Shown: positions 1-8,075 of the stretch, in pieces
Numbering within the stretch: position 1 is the first letter of the stretch
Layout: each line of letters starts with the position of its first letter
Source: Candidatus Coatesiibacteriota bacterium
GTDB lineage: Bacteria; RBG-13-66-14; B26-G2
Direction: 5' to 3'
NCBI GenBank assembly: GCA_003647715.1
Contig: QMNJ01000009.1
Location: 1-22,650, forward strand
Length of the DNA stretch: 22,650 nucleotides
Translations under genes and position numbers: made by a program
The notes under the pieces: model-generated
Told to the model about the DNA's origin: nothing
The model's database searches: none
Seen by the model: only the letters and a program-made list of their open reading frames with translations

Positions 1-15
1 AATAAAAAGTATCAA

Positions 16-44
16 TTGACCTATAAAGTATTTATTGGTAAGAT
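16..44 (+). promoter_or_regulatory. Candidate sigma-70 promoter upstream of ino1
   Basis: TTGACC at 16-21 is followed after 17 nt by TAAGAT at 39-44. It would give a 5' leader of roughly 70 nt before the ino1 start. The match is reasonable but AT-rich flanks make chance matches easy. No hairpin or riboswitch-like fold was recognised in the leader. Confidence 0.4.
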
Positions 45-119
45 AGAATGCTAAAAAGGGATTATAGAACATTTTTCATAAAACATTATATTTTGATGTG
101 TGTTCAGGAGGTTTAGTAT

Positions 120-1232
120 ATGCCTAAGGTTAGAGTCGCGATAATCGGGGTGGGGAACTGTGCATCATCTTTAGTGCAGGGTGTATATTATTACAGAAAC
201 GCAAAAGAGACGGACTCAATCCCCGGCATCATGCATGTCAATCTCGGAGGCTACCATATCAACGACATTGAGTTCTCTGCTGCTATAGACATTGACAAGA
301 ACAAGGTTGGTAAAGACCTGTCAGAAGCGATATTCATAAAGCCCAACAATACATATAAGTTCACCGATGTTCCAAAGATGAATGTTGAGGTAGTTAGGGG
401 TATGACACATGACGGTCTGGGCAAGTATCTATCAAAGATAATTGAGAAGGCACCGGGACCCACAGCCAACATCGTTCAAGTCCTGAAAGATACCAATACC
501 GATGTGGTGGTCAACTACTTGCCTGTTGGTAGCGAGGAGGCGACAAAATGGTATGTGGAGCAGGTCCTTGACGCCGGTTGTGCCTTCGTAAACTGCATCC
601 CTGTGTTTATCGCTAGGGAGAAATATTGGCAGGGCAGATTTGAGGAGCGTGGCTTGCCAGTGATAGGCGATGACATAAAGTCGCAGGTTGGAGCAACAAT
701 CGTCCATCGTGTCCTTGCTACATTGTTCAACGACCGTGGTGTTAAGATTAATAGAACATTCCAGCTTAATGTGGGTGGAAACACCGACTTTCTCAACATG
801 CTGGAGAGGGAGCGATTGGAATCAAAGAGGATATCTAAAACCAGTGCTGTGACATCAATTCTTCCATATAAGATAGATGAGGATGATATTCACATCGGTC
901 CCTCTGACTATGTTGCCTGGTTGAAAGACAGGAAGTGGGCATACATTCGCCTGGAGGGTCAGACATTCGGCGATGTTCCCCTCAATGTTGAGTTAAAGCT
1001 TGAGGTCTGGGATTCGCCAAACTCCGCTGGCGTGGTCATTGACTGCGTCCGCTGTGCGAAACTCGCAAAGGACAAAGGTCTAAAAGGCGCAATGATTGCA
1101 CCATCCTCATACTTTATGAAGTCCCCGCCAAAGCAGATTATAGACAGCATCGCCAGGCAGGAGGTAGAAAACTACATCAAGAAGTATGGTCATAAGGACG
1201 AAAAGAAAGCCGAGGAGAAGAAAGAGGGATAG
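120..1232 (+). CDS. ino1: Inositol-3-phosphate synthase (myo-inositol-1-phosphate synthase)
   Basis: Converts glucose 6-phosphate to 1L-myo-inositol 1-phosphate with NAD+, the entry step to inositol lipids and inositol-based solutes. The 370-aa product has the N-terminal Rossmann glycine/NAD motif GVGNCASS (about residues 10-17). It also has the family's central blocks VNYLPVGSEEA, DDIKSQVGATIVHR and LNVGGNTDF. Its length fits the short mycobacterial/archaeal-type synthases rather than the longer eukaryotic form. The C-terminal 15 or so residues are a Lys/Glu-rich tail outside the conserved fold. AGGAGG lies 8 nt before the ATG, which fixes the start. The stop codon is followed directly by the ATG of tmk, so the two are almost certainly co-transcribed. 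The use made of inositol here is not shown by the neighbours. Confidence 0.93.
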   Translation: MPKVRVAIIGVGNCASSLVQGVYYYRNAKETDSIPGIMHVNLGGYHINDIEFSAAIDIDKNKVGKDLSEAIFIKPNNTYKFTDVPKMNVEVVRGMTHDGLGKYLSKIIEKAPGPTANIVQVLKDTNTDVVVNYLPVGSEEATKWYVEQVLDAGCAFVNCIPVFIAREKYWQGRFEERGLPVIGDDIKSQVGATIVHRVLATLFNDRGVKINRTFQLNVGGNTDFLNMLERERLESKRISKTSAVTSILPYKIDEDDIHIGPSDYVAWLKDRKWAYIRLEGQTFGDVPLNVELKLEVWDSPNSAGVVIDCVRCAKLAKDKGLKGAMIAPSSYFMKSPPKQIIDSIARQEVENYIKKYGHKDEKKAEEKKEG

Positions 1233-1847
1233 ATGCCTGAAGGGGTCTTGATAACCTTTGAGGGCATAGAAGGCGCAGGTAAGACAACACAGATAGAGCT
1301 ACTCGTCAACTGGCTTATAGAACATAACATAACTCACAGGTATTTCAGAGAGCCGGGAAGCACAGCATTAGGCGAGAAGGTAAGGGAACTGCTCCTTAAT
1401 GATAACCATATAGATATTGACCCCGTATCAGAACTGTTTTTATACCTTTCAGCAAGAAGCGCCTTAGTTCATAAAGAGTTGAAACCAGCCCTTGCTGATG
1501 GGTATCTTGTTATCCTTGACCGATTCACCGACTCAACAATTGCCTATCAGGGATACGGTCTGGGTATTGACATTGAGATGGTGAAACAGGCGTGCTCACT
1601 TGCATCATCAGGTCTTAAACCAGATATCACATTTCTTCTTGATATCTCGCCAGAGGATGGTCTCTCCCGACTTTCGGAATTTGATAAGATTGAATCAAGA
1701 GGGCTTGAATTCCTTAAGAGAGTAAGAAGTGGATTCCTACGACTGGCAGAAGAAGACAAAGACAGGATTATTGTAATTGATGCCACACAAAGCATTGAAA
1801 CGATATCTCATATAATAATTGACAGGTTAAGTGAATTTAAGGTCTAA
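1233..1847 (+). CDS. tmk: Thymidylate kinase (dTMP kinase)
   Basis: Phosphorylates dTMP to dTDP with ATP in the cytoplasm, an essential step of dTTP supply. The 204-aa product has the P-loop GIEGAGKTTQ at residues 11-20 and the FREPGST block at about 38-44. The DR motif with its flanking DRFTDSTIAYQG lies at about 96-107, and an arginine-containing LID-like stretch follows near 150-165. Length is normal for bacterial Tmk. The ATG immediately follows the ino1 stop (TAG-ATG), so translation is probably coupled; the GA-rich end of ino1 supplies the ribosome site. Co-location with ino1 has no obvious metabolic logic. Confidence 0.95.
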   Translation: MPEGVLITFEGIEGAGKTTQIELLVNWLIEHNITHRYFREPGSTALGEKVRELLLNDNHIDIDPVSELFLYLSARSALVHKELKPALADGYLVILDRFTDSTIAYQGYGLGIDIEMVKQACSLASSGLKPDITFLLDISPEDGLSRLSEFDKIESRGLEFLKRVRSGFLRLAEEDKDRIIVIDATQSIETISHIIIDRLSEFKV

Positions 1848-1886
1848 ACCATTTTTATGCGGTTTAAGTTGATAGAATAATTTACC

Positions 1887-1916
1887 TTTCAACGCCACAG
1901 AGTATTATTTTATAAT
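1887..1916 (+). promoter_or_regulatory. Candidate promoter for the coiled-coil/cyclase-like pair
   Basis: TTTCAA at 1887-1892 and a consensus TATAAT at 1911-1916 are separated by 18 nt. They sit 36 nt before the ATG at 1952. The good -10 element makes a separate transcription start for this gene pair plausible, distinct from ino1-tmk. Confidence 0.4.
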
Positions 1917-1951
1917 TCATAAGGTCAATAACCTATAGGGAGTTGAGATAT

Positions 1952-2572
1952 ATGGAAGTAAGTATGGTCAATATCGCTTTTACAGTTAGCGTTGTGTCAG
2001 GTCTAATAGCAATTATAGCATTGATTTTAATATTTATACACAAAGGCAAAATATGGAAGAGAATTCAGGATATTGAGGTTCAACTTGAGGACATACTATT
2101 CACCACCAAGGAACTCAATGCCAATATCTCCAAGATGGCAAAGATGGTAGATAACATAACATCCAATGGTTCTGCTCTGGCGAAGAAGAATGCAAGAAAC
2201 ATTGAGGCGATAAAGGAATTTATAGATGGAGAGTTCAAGTCATGGGTAGGTGACGAACTGATGCTTCTCAGAAAGAGAAACGAGACACTGGTAAAAGAGT
2301 TGAAAGTGGTTGAGAAGGACGCAAACGACCGCCTCTCCGACATTGAATTGATTATCTCAAAGAGAGAGGGCGTTGAGGAGCGTCTTAACAAAAAGCTCAA
2401 TAAATCGCTGAAGGATATAGAAGACCGGTTCCTAACAACCTACGGCGCGGGCTTAAAGAAGCTTGCAGAGTCACTGAAGAAACTGGAGGAAAAGTTCACA
2501 GAGGATATGAGCAAAAAGCTAGAACTACTGAAGGACTTTATAAGGGAGAAGAGAAAGAGTGGAGAGATTTAA
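1952..2572 (+). CDS. Membrane-anchored coiled-coil protein, function unknown
   Basis: I do not recognise a named family. The 206-aa protein starts with one hydrophobic helix (about residues 8-30). A basic stretch follows, which by the positive-inside rule leaves the C-terminal part in the cytoplasm. From about residue 35 to 200 it is highly charged (Lys/Glu/Asp) with spaced Leu, Ile and Val, typical of long coiled coils. No enzymatic motif is visible. The ATG at 1952 is chosen over the upstream TTG (1943) because AGGGAG lies about 9 nt before it; a second ATG at 1964 is less well placed. The next gene starts 6 nt after its stop, so the two are probably co-translated and may interact. It could also be a structural or chemoreceptor-like signalling stalk; this is inference. 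Confidence 0.75.
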   Translation: MEVSMVNIAFTVSVVSGLIAIIALILIFIHKGKIWKRIQDIEVQLEDILFTTKELNANISKMAKMVDNITSNGSALAKKNARNIEAIKEFIDGEFKSWVGDELMLLRKRNETLVKELKVVEKDANDRLSDIELIISKREGVEERLNKKLNKSLKDIEDRFLTTYGAGLKKLAESLKKLEEKFTEDMSKKLELLKDFIREKRKSGEI

Positions 2573-2578
2573 TCCAAG

Positions 2579-3766
2579 ATGAACGAGGGGATAAAAGATA
2601 GAGAGATTGAAGCCGTAACTCTGTTCGGAAACCTTGAACATTCAACAGCGGTAGGAGAGCTTAGAGACCTTGACAACTACTGCAAATTGCTTGAAGAATT
2701 CCAGCAACTTACCTTCAATATTATAACAAAACACCTTGAGGAATATAAGTATTCAAAGAGAGCTAAGAAGGCGAGAAGGGGGACGGACATTGCAGTTGGA
2801 AAGGACTATGATTGGAATATCTACGGTGATTCATTCCACATATATCTCTACTCTGGAAATATCACCTATGATATGTCAAACATCTTACTCATCGCTATGA
2901 AGATACAGCTTGCCTGGTTCACCTCTCAAACCAATATGAAGAATATGAAGGAGGATAGACCACTACTTGACCTTAATATGGGAATTGATTCGGGTATGGT
3001 CATTCTCGGTGTGAGAACCTGGAGACATGAGATGGGCGATTTGACGCCACGAATTGAGGGTCAACCCGTTAACAGGTCAAGAACCATCGCAATGCTGGCA
3101 AACAATGGCAAGCTTTCTAAGATATTTCTCTCGGAACACGCAACAAAGGTTATCAGAATGAAACCCAATCTGCCTATAAGATTGGTTCAGGAAGATACAT
3201 CCACGCTGGAAGGCATAATCCAGGATATTCCTCTTTATGAACTTGCAGCATACTGGGACCACGAGGTGTTTGATTTTTTACCAGAGGGGATGAAGGAAGA
3301 AATACTGGGTAACCTTGAGCAGGCGTTCCAGAGGATAACACCAGCCAAGACCCACCTGTGGTTATATCCACTTGTATTCAGATACTACCTCAGGAATGAG
3401 GAAGACCAGATGTTAAAGATTATGCGACTTGATAGTATAATCAAATATGGGGTTTCACTTTTACGCTCGTTCACAGAAGAGGAGATTAAAAGATACTGTG
3501 ATTATTATATTACCATCAACAATATGATTGGTATGGCGTATTTCTTAAGAAATCGTTATGAGGATGACATTAGGATGGCTGCAAACACCTTCAGAGAAAC
3601 TCTGAGATACACACCAAAGAACATTCAGGCAGTATTCAAGCTCGCCGAATGTATGATTGCATATAAGAACTACAACGCAGCATCAAAACTCTATAGATAT
3701 ATTCTGAATGTTGACCCTGATAATGCAAAGGCGAGAGAACTACTTGAGGAGATGGAAAAGATATAG
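2579..3766 (+). CDS. Class III nucleotidyl-cyclase-like protein with degraded active site and TPR-like tail
   Basis: Residues about 10-195 of 395 follow the class III adenylate/guanylate cyclase layout. They show LFGNLEHST (where FxDIxxFT is usual), GDSFHIY (the GDG block), NMGIDSGMVILG, and EGQPVN followed by a serine-helix signature ending in IFLSEHAT. The first metal-binding Asp is Asn18; the second, Asp84, is kept. The usual Lys before GD is Asn80, and the substrate-specifying Asp before the VN motif is Arg158. The Arg expected four residues after Asn165 is Thr169, with Arg at 166 and 168 instead. Cyclase activity is therefore doubtful. Residues about 325-395 look like two TPR repeats. 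No membrane segment is present; the upstream coiled-coil protein may anchor it. GGAGAG lies about 12 nt before the ATG. Confidence 0.7.
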   Translation: MNEGIKDREIEAVTLFGNLEHSTAVGELRDLDNYCKLLEEFQQLTFNIITKHLEEYKYSKRAKKARRGTDIAVGKDYDWNIYGDSFHIYLYSGNITYDMSNILLIAMKIQLAWFTSQTNMKNMKEDRPLLDLNMGIDSGMVILGVRTWRHEMGDLTPRIEGQPVNRSRTIAMLANNGKLSKIFLSEHATKVIRMKPNLPIRLVQEDTSTLEGIIQDIPLYELAAYWDHEVFDFLPEGMKEEILGNLEQAFQRITPAKTHLWLYPLVFRYYLRNEEDQMLKIMRLDSIIKYGVSLLRSFTEEEIKRYCDYYITINNMIGMAYFLRNRYEDDIRMAANTFRETLRYTPKNIQAVFKLAECMIAYKNYNAASKLYRYILNVDPDNAKARELLEEMEKI

Positions 3767-3809
3767 TTATCCAACCATTTATTAAAGGTTGACCTTACTT
3801 CAATATGCC

Positions 3810-4334
3810 ATGAAAAAACTACTTCTTCACACCTGTTGCGGTCCCTGTCTCTTATCCGCACAATTAGCATTAAGAGAGAAATACCATATAATACCCTTCT
3901 GGTATAATCCGAACATCCACCCCTATCGTGAATTCAAGAGGCGACTGAACGCATTTAAGGAAGTGGTAGGTGAAAATGAATCAATTATTGATAACACCTA
4001 TGACCTCAAACTCTACTTCAACGCAGTTGAATGGGGAGATAATAGATGTGAGGGTTGTTATCGCCTCAGATTATCAAGGTCTGCAGACATTGCAAGAGAG
4101 GCTGGTATTGACCTGTTCACCACAACGCTACTTATCTCACCCTACCAGGACATATCACTTATATGCGATACAGGAAGGGAGGAGGGAATAAGAGCAGGTG
4201 TGGGTTTCTTGTGCCAGGATATGAGAGAGCACTATGAAGAGGGACACCAGATGGCGAGAGATATGGGTCTTTATATGCAGGGGTACTGTGGTTGTGTATT
4301 CAGTGAGGAGGAGAGATACAGGAAGAAGAAATAG
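3810..4334 (+). CDS. queH: Epoxyqueuosine reductase QueH
   Basis: Reduces epoxyqueuosine to queuosine in tRNA, the last step of Q synthesis, using an iron-sulfur cluster and no cobalamin. It is the non-homologous replacement of QueG. The 174-aa product has the family's N-terminal LLLHTCCGPC motif (Cys9, Cys10, Cys13), NRCEGCYRLRL (Cys80, Cys83), the TTTLLISPYQD block and the C-terminal GYCGC (Cys160, Cys162). These match the cluster and redox cysteines of the QueH (DUF208) family. An in-frame TTG lies at 3789, but the family normally begins MKKLLLHTCC, so the ATG at 3810 is preferred. No clear ribosome site precedes either start. queA starts 2 nt after its stop, and tgt lies elsewhere in the window. 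Confidence 0.92.
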   Translation: MKKLLLHTCCGPCLLSAQLALREKYHIIPFWYNPNIHPYREFKRRLNAFKEVVGENESIIDNTYDLKLYFNAVEWGDNRCEGCYRLRLSRSADIAREAGIDLFTTTLLISPYQDISLICDTGREEGIRAGVGFLCQDMREHYEEGHQMARDMGLYMQGYCGCVFSEEERYRKKK

Positions 4335-4336
4335 TT

Positions 4337-5395
4337 ATGAATGAGGGTGAGAATATATCGCTTGAGGAACTGGATTATGAACTGCCAGAGGCGTTGATTG
4401 CCCAGAGACCCTCTGAGAAGAGGGACGAGTGCAGGTTACTTGTGTATAATAGAACAGACGGAGAAATATCGCACCACATATTCCACGACATAGTGAGATA
4501 CCTAAGAGAAGGTGATATCCTCGTGCTAAATGATGCAAAGGTCATCAAGGCAAGGTTGTTTTTTAGAAAGGCAGAGACAGGGGCAGAGATTGAGGTTCTC
4601 CTTCTCAGACAGATTGACGAGAATAGATGGATTTCTCTCACCAGACCCGCAAAGAGGTTGAAGATTGGGACAGAACTCAAACACGAGAGTGGAGTTTTAT
4701 GTGCGAGGGTTATAGCAGTCCTTGAGGGCGGTGAGAGGTTATTAGAGTTAAATTATGACGGCGACCTACTTAGGATACTGGAAGATATAGGAGAAATTCC
4801 TCTACCGCCCTATATAAAGCGAAAGGGAATTGAGAGCGACTTCAATGACGATGAATACTATCAGACGGTCTTTGCTAAAAATCTCTGTGCGATTGCAGCA
4901 CCAACAGCAGGTCTTCACTTCACCGAATCTCTCATCAATGAACTTATGAAGAACGGCGTGAGTGTCAAAACTATAACACTGAGAGTTGGCTATGGAACCT
5001 TCAAGCCGATAACAACAGATAATATAAGAAATCACAGGATGGAGCAGGAGGATTATTTTATACCAAGAAAGACAGCAACTGATATAAACAAAGGTATTGC
5101 TACAGGCAGAAGAATAGTGGCATGTGGAACAACGGTAGTGAGAGCGTTGGAGGACTCATACTACAAGTCAGGTAAGGTGAAATACGGTTGGAGCACTGCT
5201 GACCTGTTCATATACCCTGGTTTCAAATTTAAGGTCACAGACGCACTCATCACCAACTTTCATCTGCCGAGGTCAAGTTTGATGGCGATGGTCTCTGCGT
5301 ATGTTGGGCTTGATAGGTTGAAAGAGATATACAGAATAGCAATTGAAGAGGGCTATAGGTTTTTCAGTTATGGGGATGCGATGATGATTATATAA
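4337..5395 (+). CDS. queA: S-adenosylmethionine:tRNA ribosyltransferase-isomerase QueA
   Basis: Transfers and isomerises the ribosyl group of S-adenosylmethionine onto preQ1-modified tRNA to make epoxyqueuosine, the substrate of QueH encoded just upstream. The 352-aa length is normal. Family blocks are visible: the N-terminal DYELPEALIAQRPSEKRD, VLNDAKVIKARL, LPPYIKR, CAIAAPTAGLHFT, VGYGTFKPI, and the C-terminal NFHLPRSSLMAMVSAY followed by YRFFSYGDAM. Only 2 nt separate the queH stop from this ATG, so the two form a translationally coupled pair. The next gene has its own leader. Confidence 0.96.
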   Translation: MNEGENISLEELDYELPEALIAQRPSEKRDECRLLVYNRTDGEISHHIFHDIVRYLREGDILVLNDAKVIKARLFFRKAETGAEIEVLLLRQIDENRWISLTRPAKRLKIGTELKHESGVLCARVIAVLEGGERLLELNYDGDLLRILEDIGEIPLPPYIKRKGIESDFNDDEYYQTVFAKNLCAIAAPTAGLHFTESLINELMKNGVSVKTITLRVGYGTFKPITTDNIRNHRMEQEDYFIPRKTATDINKGIATGRRIVACGTTVVRALEDSYYKSGKVKYGWSTADLFIYPGFKFKVTDALITNFHLPRSSLMAMVSAYVGLDRLKEIYRIAIEEGYRFFSYGDAMMII

Positions 5396-5436
5396 AATCA
5401 TTATACGCCCTCAAAAACCTAAATATAAAAATATTT

Positions 5437-5456
5437 ATATGGTAATATCCCCATAT
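5437..5456 (+). promoter_or_regulatory. Small inverted repeat in leader of the NHL-like lipoprotein gene
   Basis: ATATGG at 5437-5442 and CCATAT at 5451-5456 form a perfect 6-bp inverted repeat with an 8-nt loop. It ends 2 nt before the GAGGTGA ribosome site of the next gene. It contains TAATAT (5443-5448), a possible -10 element, so it could be an operator or an RNA hairpin affecting initiation. It may also be chance in an AT-rich leader. Confidence 0.25.
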
Positions 5457-5470
5457 CCGAGGTGAATAAT

Positions 5471-6499
5471 ATGAAAAAAACCATTCTTATATCTTCCTTT
5501 CTAATTATCCTCTCCTTACCAATCCTAATTGTCATCAACTGTGGTGATGATACAGGTAATGAACAACCACCCACCGAGATGTGCGTCTGGATTGCCGATG
5601 AATATAATAATGCTGTAAGGCGCTTCTCTATAGACGGCTCTGAAGAACTCGGCGGGCTGTATGAAACACTGGATGACCCCAGAAGCGTCTCCGTAGATAA
5701 GCATGATAGTAGCGCCTGGATTGCCGACAGATACAATGGCAGAATACTAAAGATAAAAGAAAATGGCGATGTAATCTTCACCAGTGAATTTTACCAATAC
5801 ACCAGGGTAAACTGGGTTGTCTGCGATTCGTCCGACGGCTCCTGCTGGGGTTGTGTCCGCGATGACGGCTATGTGGTCAAGCTGGATGTCAACGGCAATG
5901 AACTGGGAAGAGCAACCAATATGGGCTTCCCCTTCTTCTGTTGCCTGGATGAAAACGGCAATTGCTGGGTCGCTGATGAGAGAGTAAATAAAGTATATCT
6001 CATCCTCAAGGACCTCAATGGAAATAGAAATATAAACGAGGTGGCATTATTGACCATAGATGCGCCAGGAGTGGGCATTATTACACCGGACGGAGAAGGC
6101 GGCATATTCGTCTCCCTGGAAGACACCAATGAGATAAAACACTTCAATGATGCCGGCGAGACGACATCAACTATATCAGGTTTTGAAGAAATATCTGCTA
6201 TATGGTTCAACACTACCTCCAGACGACTCTGGGCAGGCGATGGAGATACACTGCGACTGCTCGATGGAGATGCCATAGGTAATGTAGATATTGCCGATGT
6301 GGAGATTGCCTCTATCAATGGCTTTGGCTCAATTGACTACATACAGATAAGCTCATACGATGATACTACCTGGGTCTCAGATAAGGGCTTGGATTCTGTG
6401 CATATCATAGACCAGAACTGCATGGAGAGATTGAATAAGATAGAGGGCTTCTTTGACCCATTCGGTATATCAATAAGGGATGAGGTGGTGGAGAGATAA
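5471..6499 (+). CDS. Predicted lipoprotein with NHL/SMP-30-like beta-propeller repeats
   Basis: The 342-aa product starts with Lys-Lys, then a hydrophobic segment and a cysteine at residue 24 (VINC) followed by GDD, the layout of a lipoprotein signal peptide. The residue before Cys is Asn, which is unusual. The mature part carries about five repeats of the type WIAD-x-YN, including VWIADEYNNAVRRF, AWIADRYNGRILKI, CWVADERVNKVYLI, LWAGDGDTLRLL and TWVSDKGLDSVHII. This is the pattern of NHL/SMP-30-type propeller blades. No catalytic residues can be assigned, so it may be a binding or scaffold propeller on the cell surface. The ATG at 5471 is chosen over the GTG at 5462 because GAGGTGA (5459-5465) ends 5 nt before it. 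It converges with the minus-strand GH99 gene, with only 25 nt between stops. Confidence 0.75.
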   Translation: MKKTILISSFLIILSLPILIVINCGDDTGNEQPPTEMCVWIADEYNNAVRRFSIDGSEELGGLYETLDDPRSVSVDKHDSSAWIADRYNGRILKIKENGDVIFTSEFYQYTRVNWVVCDSSDGSCWGCVRDDGYVVKLDVNGNELGRATNMGFPFFCCLDENGNCWVADERVNKVYLILKDLNGNRNINEVALLTIDAPGVGIITPDGEGGIFVSLEDTNEIKHFNDAGETTSTISGFEEISAIWFNTTSRRLWAGDGDTLRLLDGDAIGNVDIADVEIASINGFGSIDYIQISSYDDTTWVSDKGLDSVHIIDQNCMERLNKIEGFFDPFGISIRDEVVER

Positions 6500-6524
6500 A
6501 ACAATATACATCTTATATCAAATA

Positions 6525-7925
6525 TTAATGGACAATCTTTTTGAACTTCTCACTGTAATATGAGGTCATCTTTATATACTTATCACCATACTCCACACTT
6601 GGCTCTATCTCAGTCCCCTCATGCCACTCATTGAAGGATGTAATTAAGATAATATCGGGGTCAGAACCAAGCGCCATCTCCCAGAATGCTCTGTAAAACC
6701 TGCCATAATCCCTTGATATATAAAAGCCCTTCTTTCTTATATTACGGTCATCATAGCCGGGAAGCACAGTGGCACAGAATACCTTGCCATTCACCGAGGT
6801 GAAGAGGCGGGCTCTATGGTATATCCAGCCGATTCTGTCCATACCAAGCTTCACAGGGTTATAACGATGCACCCCATCAAATGCATTAAGCAAAGAACCG
6901 GACAAATCGTCAACGATGGAGAAAAACCTTATCCCCTCCCTCCTAAGGTCGCTGAACAATCTCTCCCACTGGGTAAGATTCATAGACACAATACACCTGT
7001 TGTAAAAGAATATAAGTGGTAAACCGTCTATCTTAACAAACTGCTCACTTTTACAGTAATTCTCAAATATATACTTCAAATCCGCCTTTATCTCTTTAAT
7101 ATTCCTATCTGGTTCATAATATATTGAGACGAGAAAATCCTCCTCCTCTGCTACCTCAAGTATCTTCTTCATCACTTCATCATCATGAGCAATACCCCAG
7201 AAAGAGACAATAAAACCATCTATACCCGCATCCTTCGCCCACTCCGTGTGCTTTTTTATCACCTCTTTAGAGTAAGAATCATAGTAACCAAGTAGGGGCG
7301 TATTCGCCGATGCCATACCCTTTTTATTAGGGTCCCAGTGGACCCACCTCTTATGCTCCCCCTGTGGACTACCATACCATGGGTAATAGAACGCCAGCAC
7401 AAGCGGGGGGTATTCTCTCTTGGAAATGCAAATGTTCTTACGCTTTCCACCTTGAAGTATTGACATATCAACATACCCAGACACCTTATTCTCAGGGTCG
7501 CCTTTGACATTCATACTATTTTCTATATATGCAAGAACCTTATCACTACCGGGTCTTCTGAACTCAATGGTGGTTCTTCCAATATCGCCTTTTAGAATCT
7601 TTACCTCAATATTCGTTGTAGAGCGGTATCTACAGGGTATAGATACTCTATAAAGAACCTCCACAGGAGAACCATCATAAGCATTTTTACTGACACTGAA
7701 AAACCCTACCCTCAATGTCCCCTCCATCTCCTCCGGTTCAACCGAGATTATCTCCTCCCCATATACATCAATGTTGGTGAAATAAACATCAGTCCAATCA
7801 GAGGTTGTGGTTAACAACATATCAAGACGATAAACGGGAACCGATTCTGAATCCTCTTCCTCCATTGCGATTACAAAAGGCAGTAAGGAAAGTGATATAA
7901 GAATAATTATTAACTTCTGTCGCAT
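6525..7925 (-). CDS. Secreted GH99-type glycoside hydrolase (endo-mannosidase/endo-mannanase-like)
   Basis: Glycoside hydrolase family 99 enzymes cleave internal alpha-1,2-mannosidic bonds in mannan or high-mannose glycans. The 466-aa product has a signal peptide (cleavage expected after about residue 20, FVIA). Next is a beta-rich region of about 150 residues I cannot assign. The catalytic part runs from FYYPWYG and WVHWD through GIDGFIVSFWG and YYEPDRN to SFNEWHEGTEIEPS. The EWHE pair (Glu433 and Glu436) matches the two catalytic carboxylates of GH99. GH71-like or rhamnan-synthesis-linked GH99 relatives share these blocks, so substrate is uncertain. No clear Shine-Dalgarno precedes the ATG. 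A promoter lies upstream at 7977-8004. Confidence 0.82.
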   Translation of the reverse strand: MRQKLIIILISLSLLPFVIAMEEEDSESVPVYRLDMLLTTTSDWTDVYFTNIDVYGEEIISVEPEEMEGTLRVGFFSVSKNAYDGSPVEVLYRVSIPCRYRSTTNIEVKILKGDIGRTTIEFRRPGSDKVLAYIENSMNVKGDPENKVSGYVDMSILQGGKRKNICISKREYPPLVLAFYYPWYGSPQGEHKRWVHWDPNKKGMASANTPLLGYYDSYSKEVIKKHTEWAKDAGIDGFIVSFWGIAHDDEVMKKILEVAEEEDFLVSIYYEPDRNIKEIKADLKYIFENYCKSEQFVKIDGLPLIFFYNRCIVSMNLTQWERLFSDLRREGIRFFSIVDDLSGSLLNAFDGVHRYNPVKLGMDRIGWIYHRARLFTSVNGKVFCATVLPGYDDRNIRKKGFYISRDYGRFYRAFWEMALGSDPDIILITSFNEWHEGTEIEPSVEYGDKYIKMTSYYSEKFKKIVH

Positions 7926-7976
7926 AATTATATTTTAGTATAATAGGAAAAAAGACGGGTAATAAATAAAATAGCT

Positions 7977-8004
7977 ATATTAAACATGAGCTAATTGTAG
8001 GCAA
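7977..8004 (-). promoter_or_regulatory. Candidate promoter for the GH99-type gene
   Basis: On the minus strand TTGCCT (8004-7999) is followed after 16 nt by TAATAT (7982-7977). The implied transcript would have a leader of about 45 nt before the ATG at 7925. This suggests the GH99-type gene is expressed separately from the sugar genes upstream on the same strand. Confidence 0.4.
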
Positions 8005-8075
8005 AGGGGTTTATTAAAATAAATTAAATGTTTTATATTTACTTATTACAAAGGAACTATATTTGTATTGTCCTA

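Noticed and set aside
3789..3809. TTG start adding seven residues to QueH
   Set aside because: The added residues do not fit the conserved family start, and AAAGG directly abuts the TTG with no spacing.
8050..8075. Terminator after the GNAT gene
   Set aside because: AGGAC and GTTCCT can pair only with a bulge and the T-run is broken; too weak to call.
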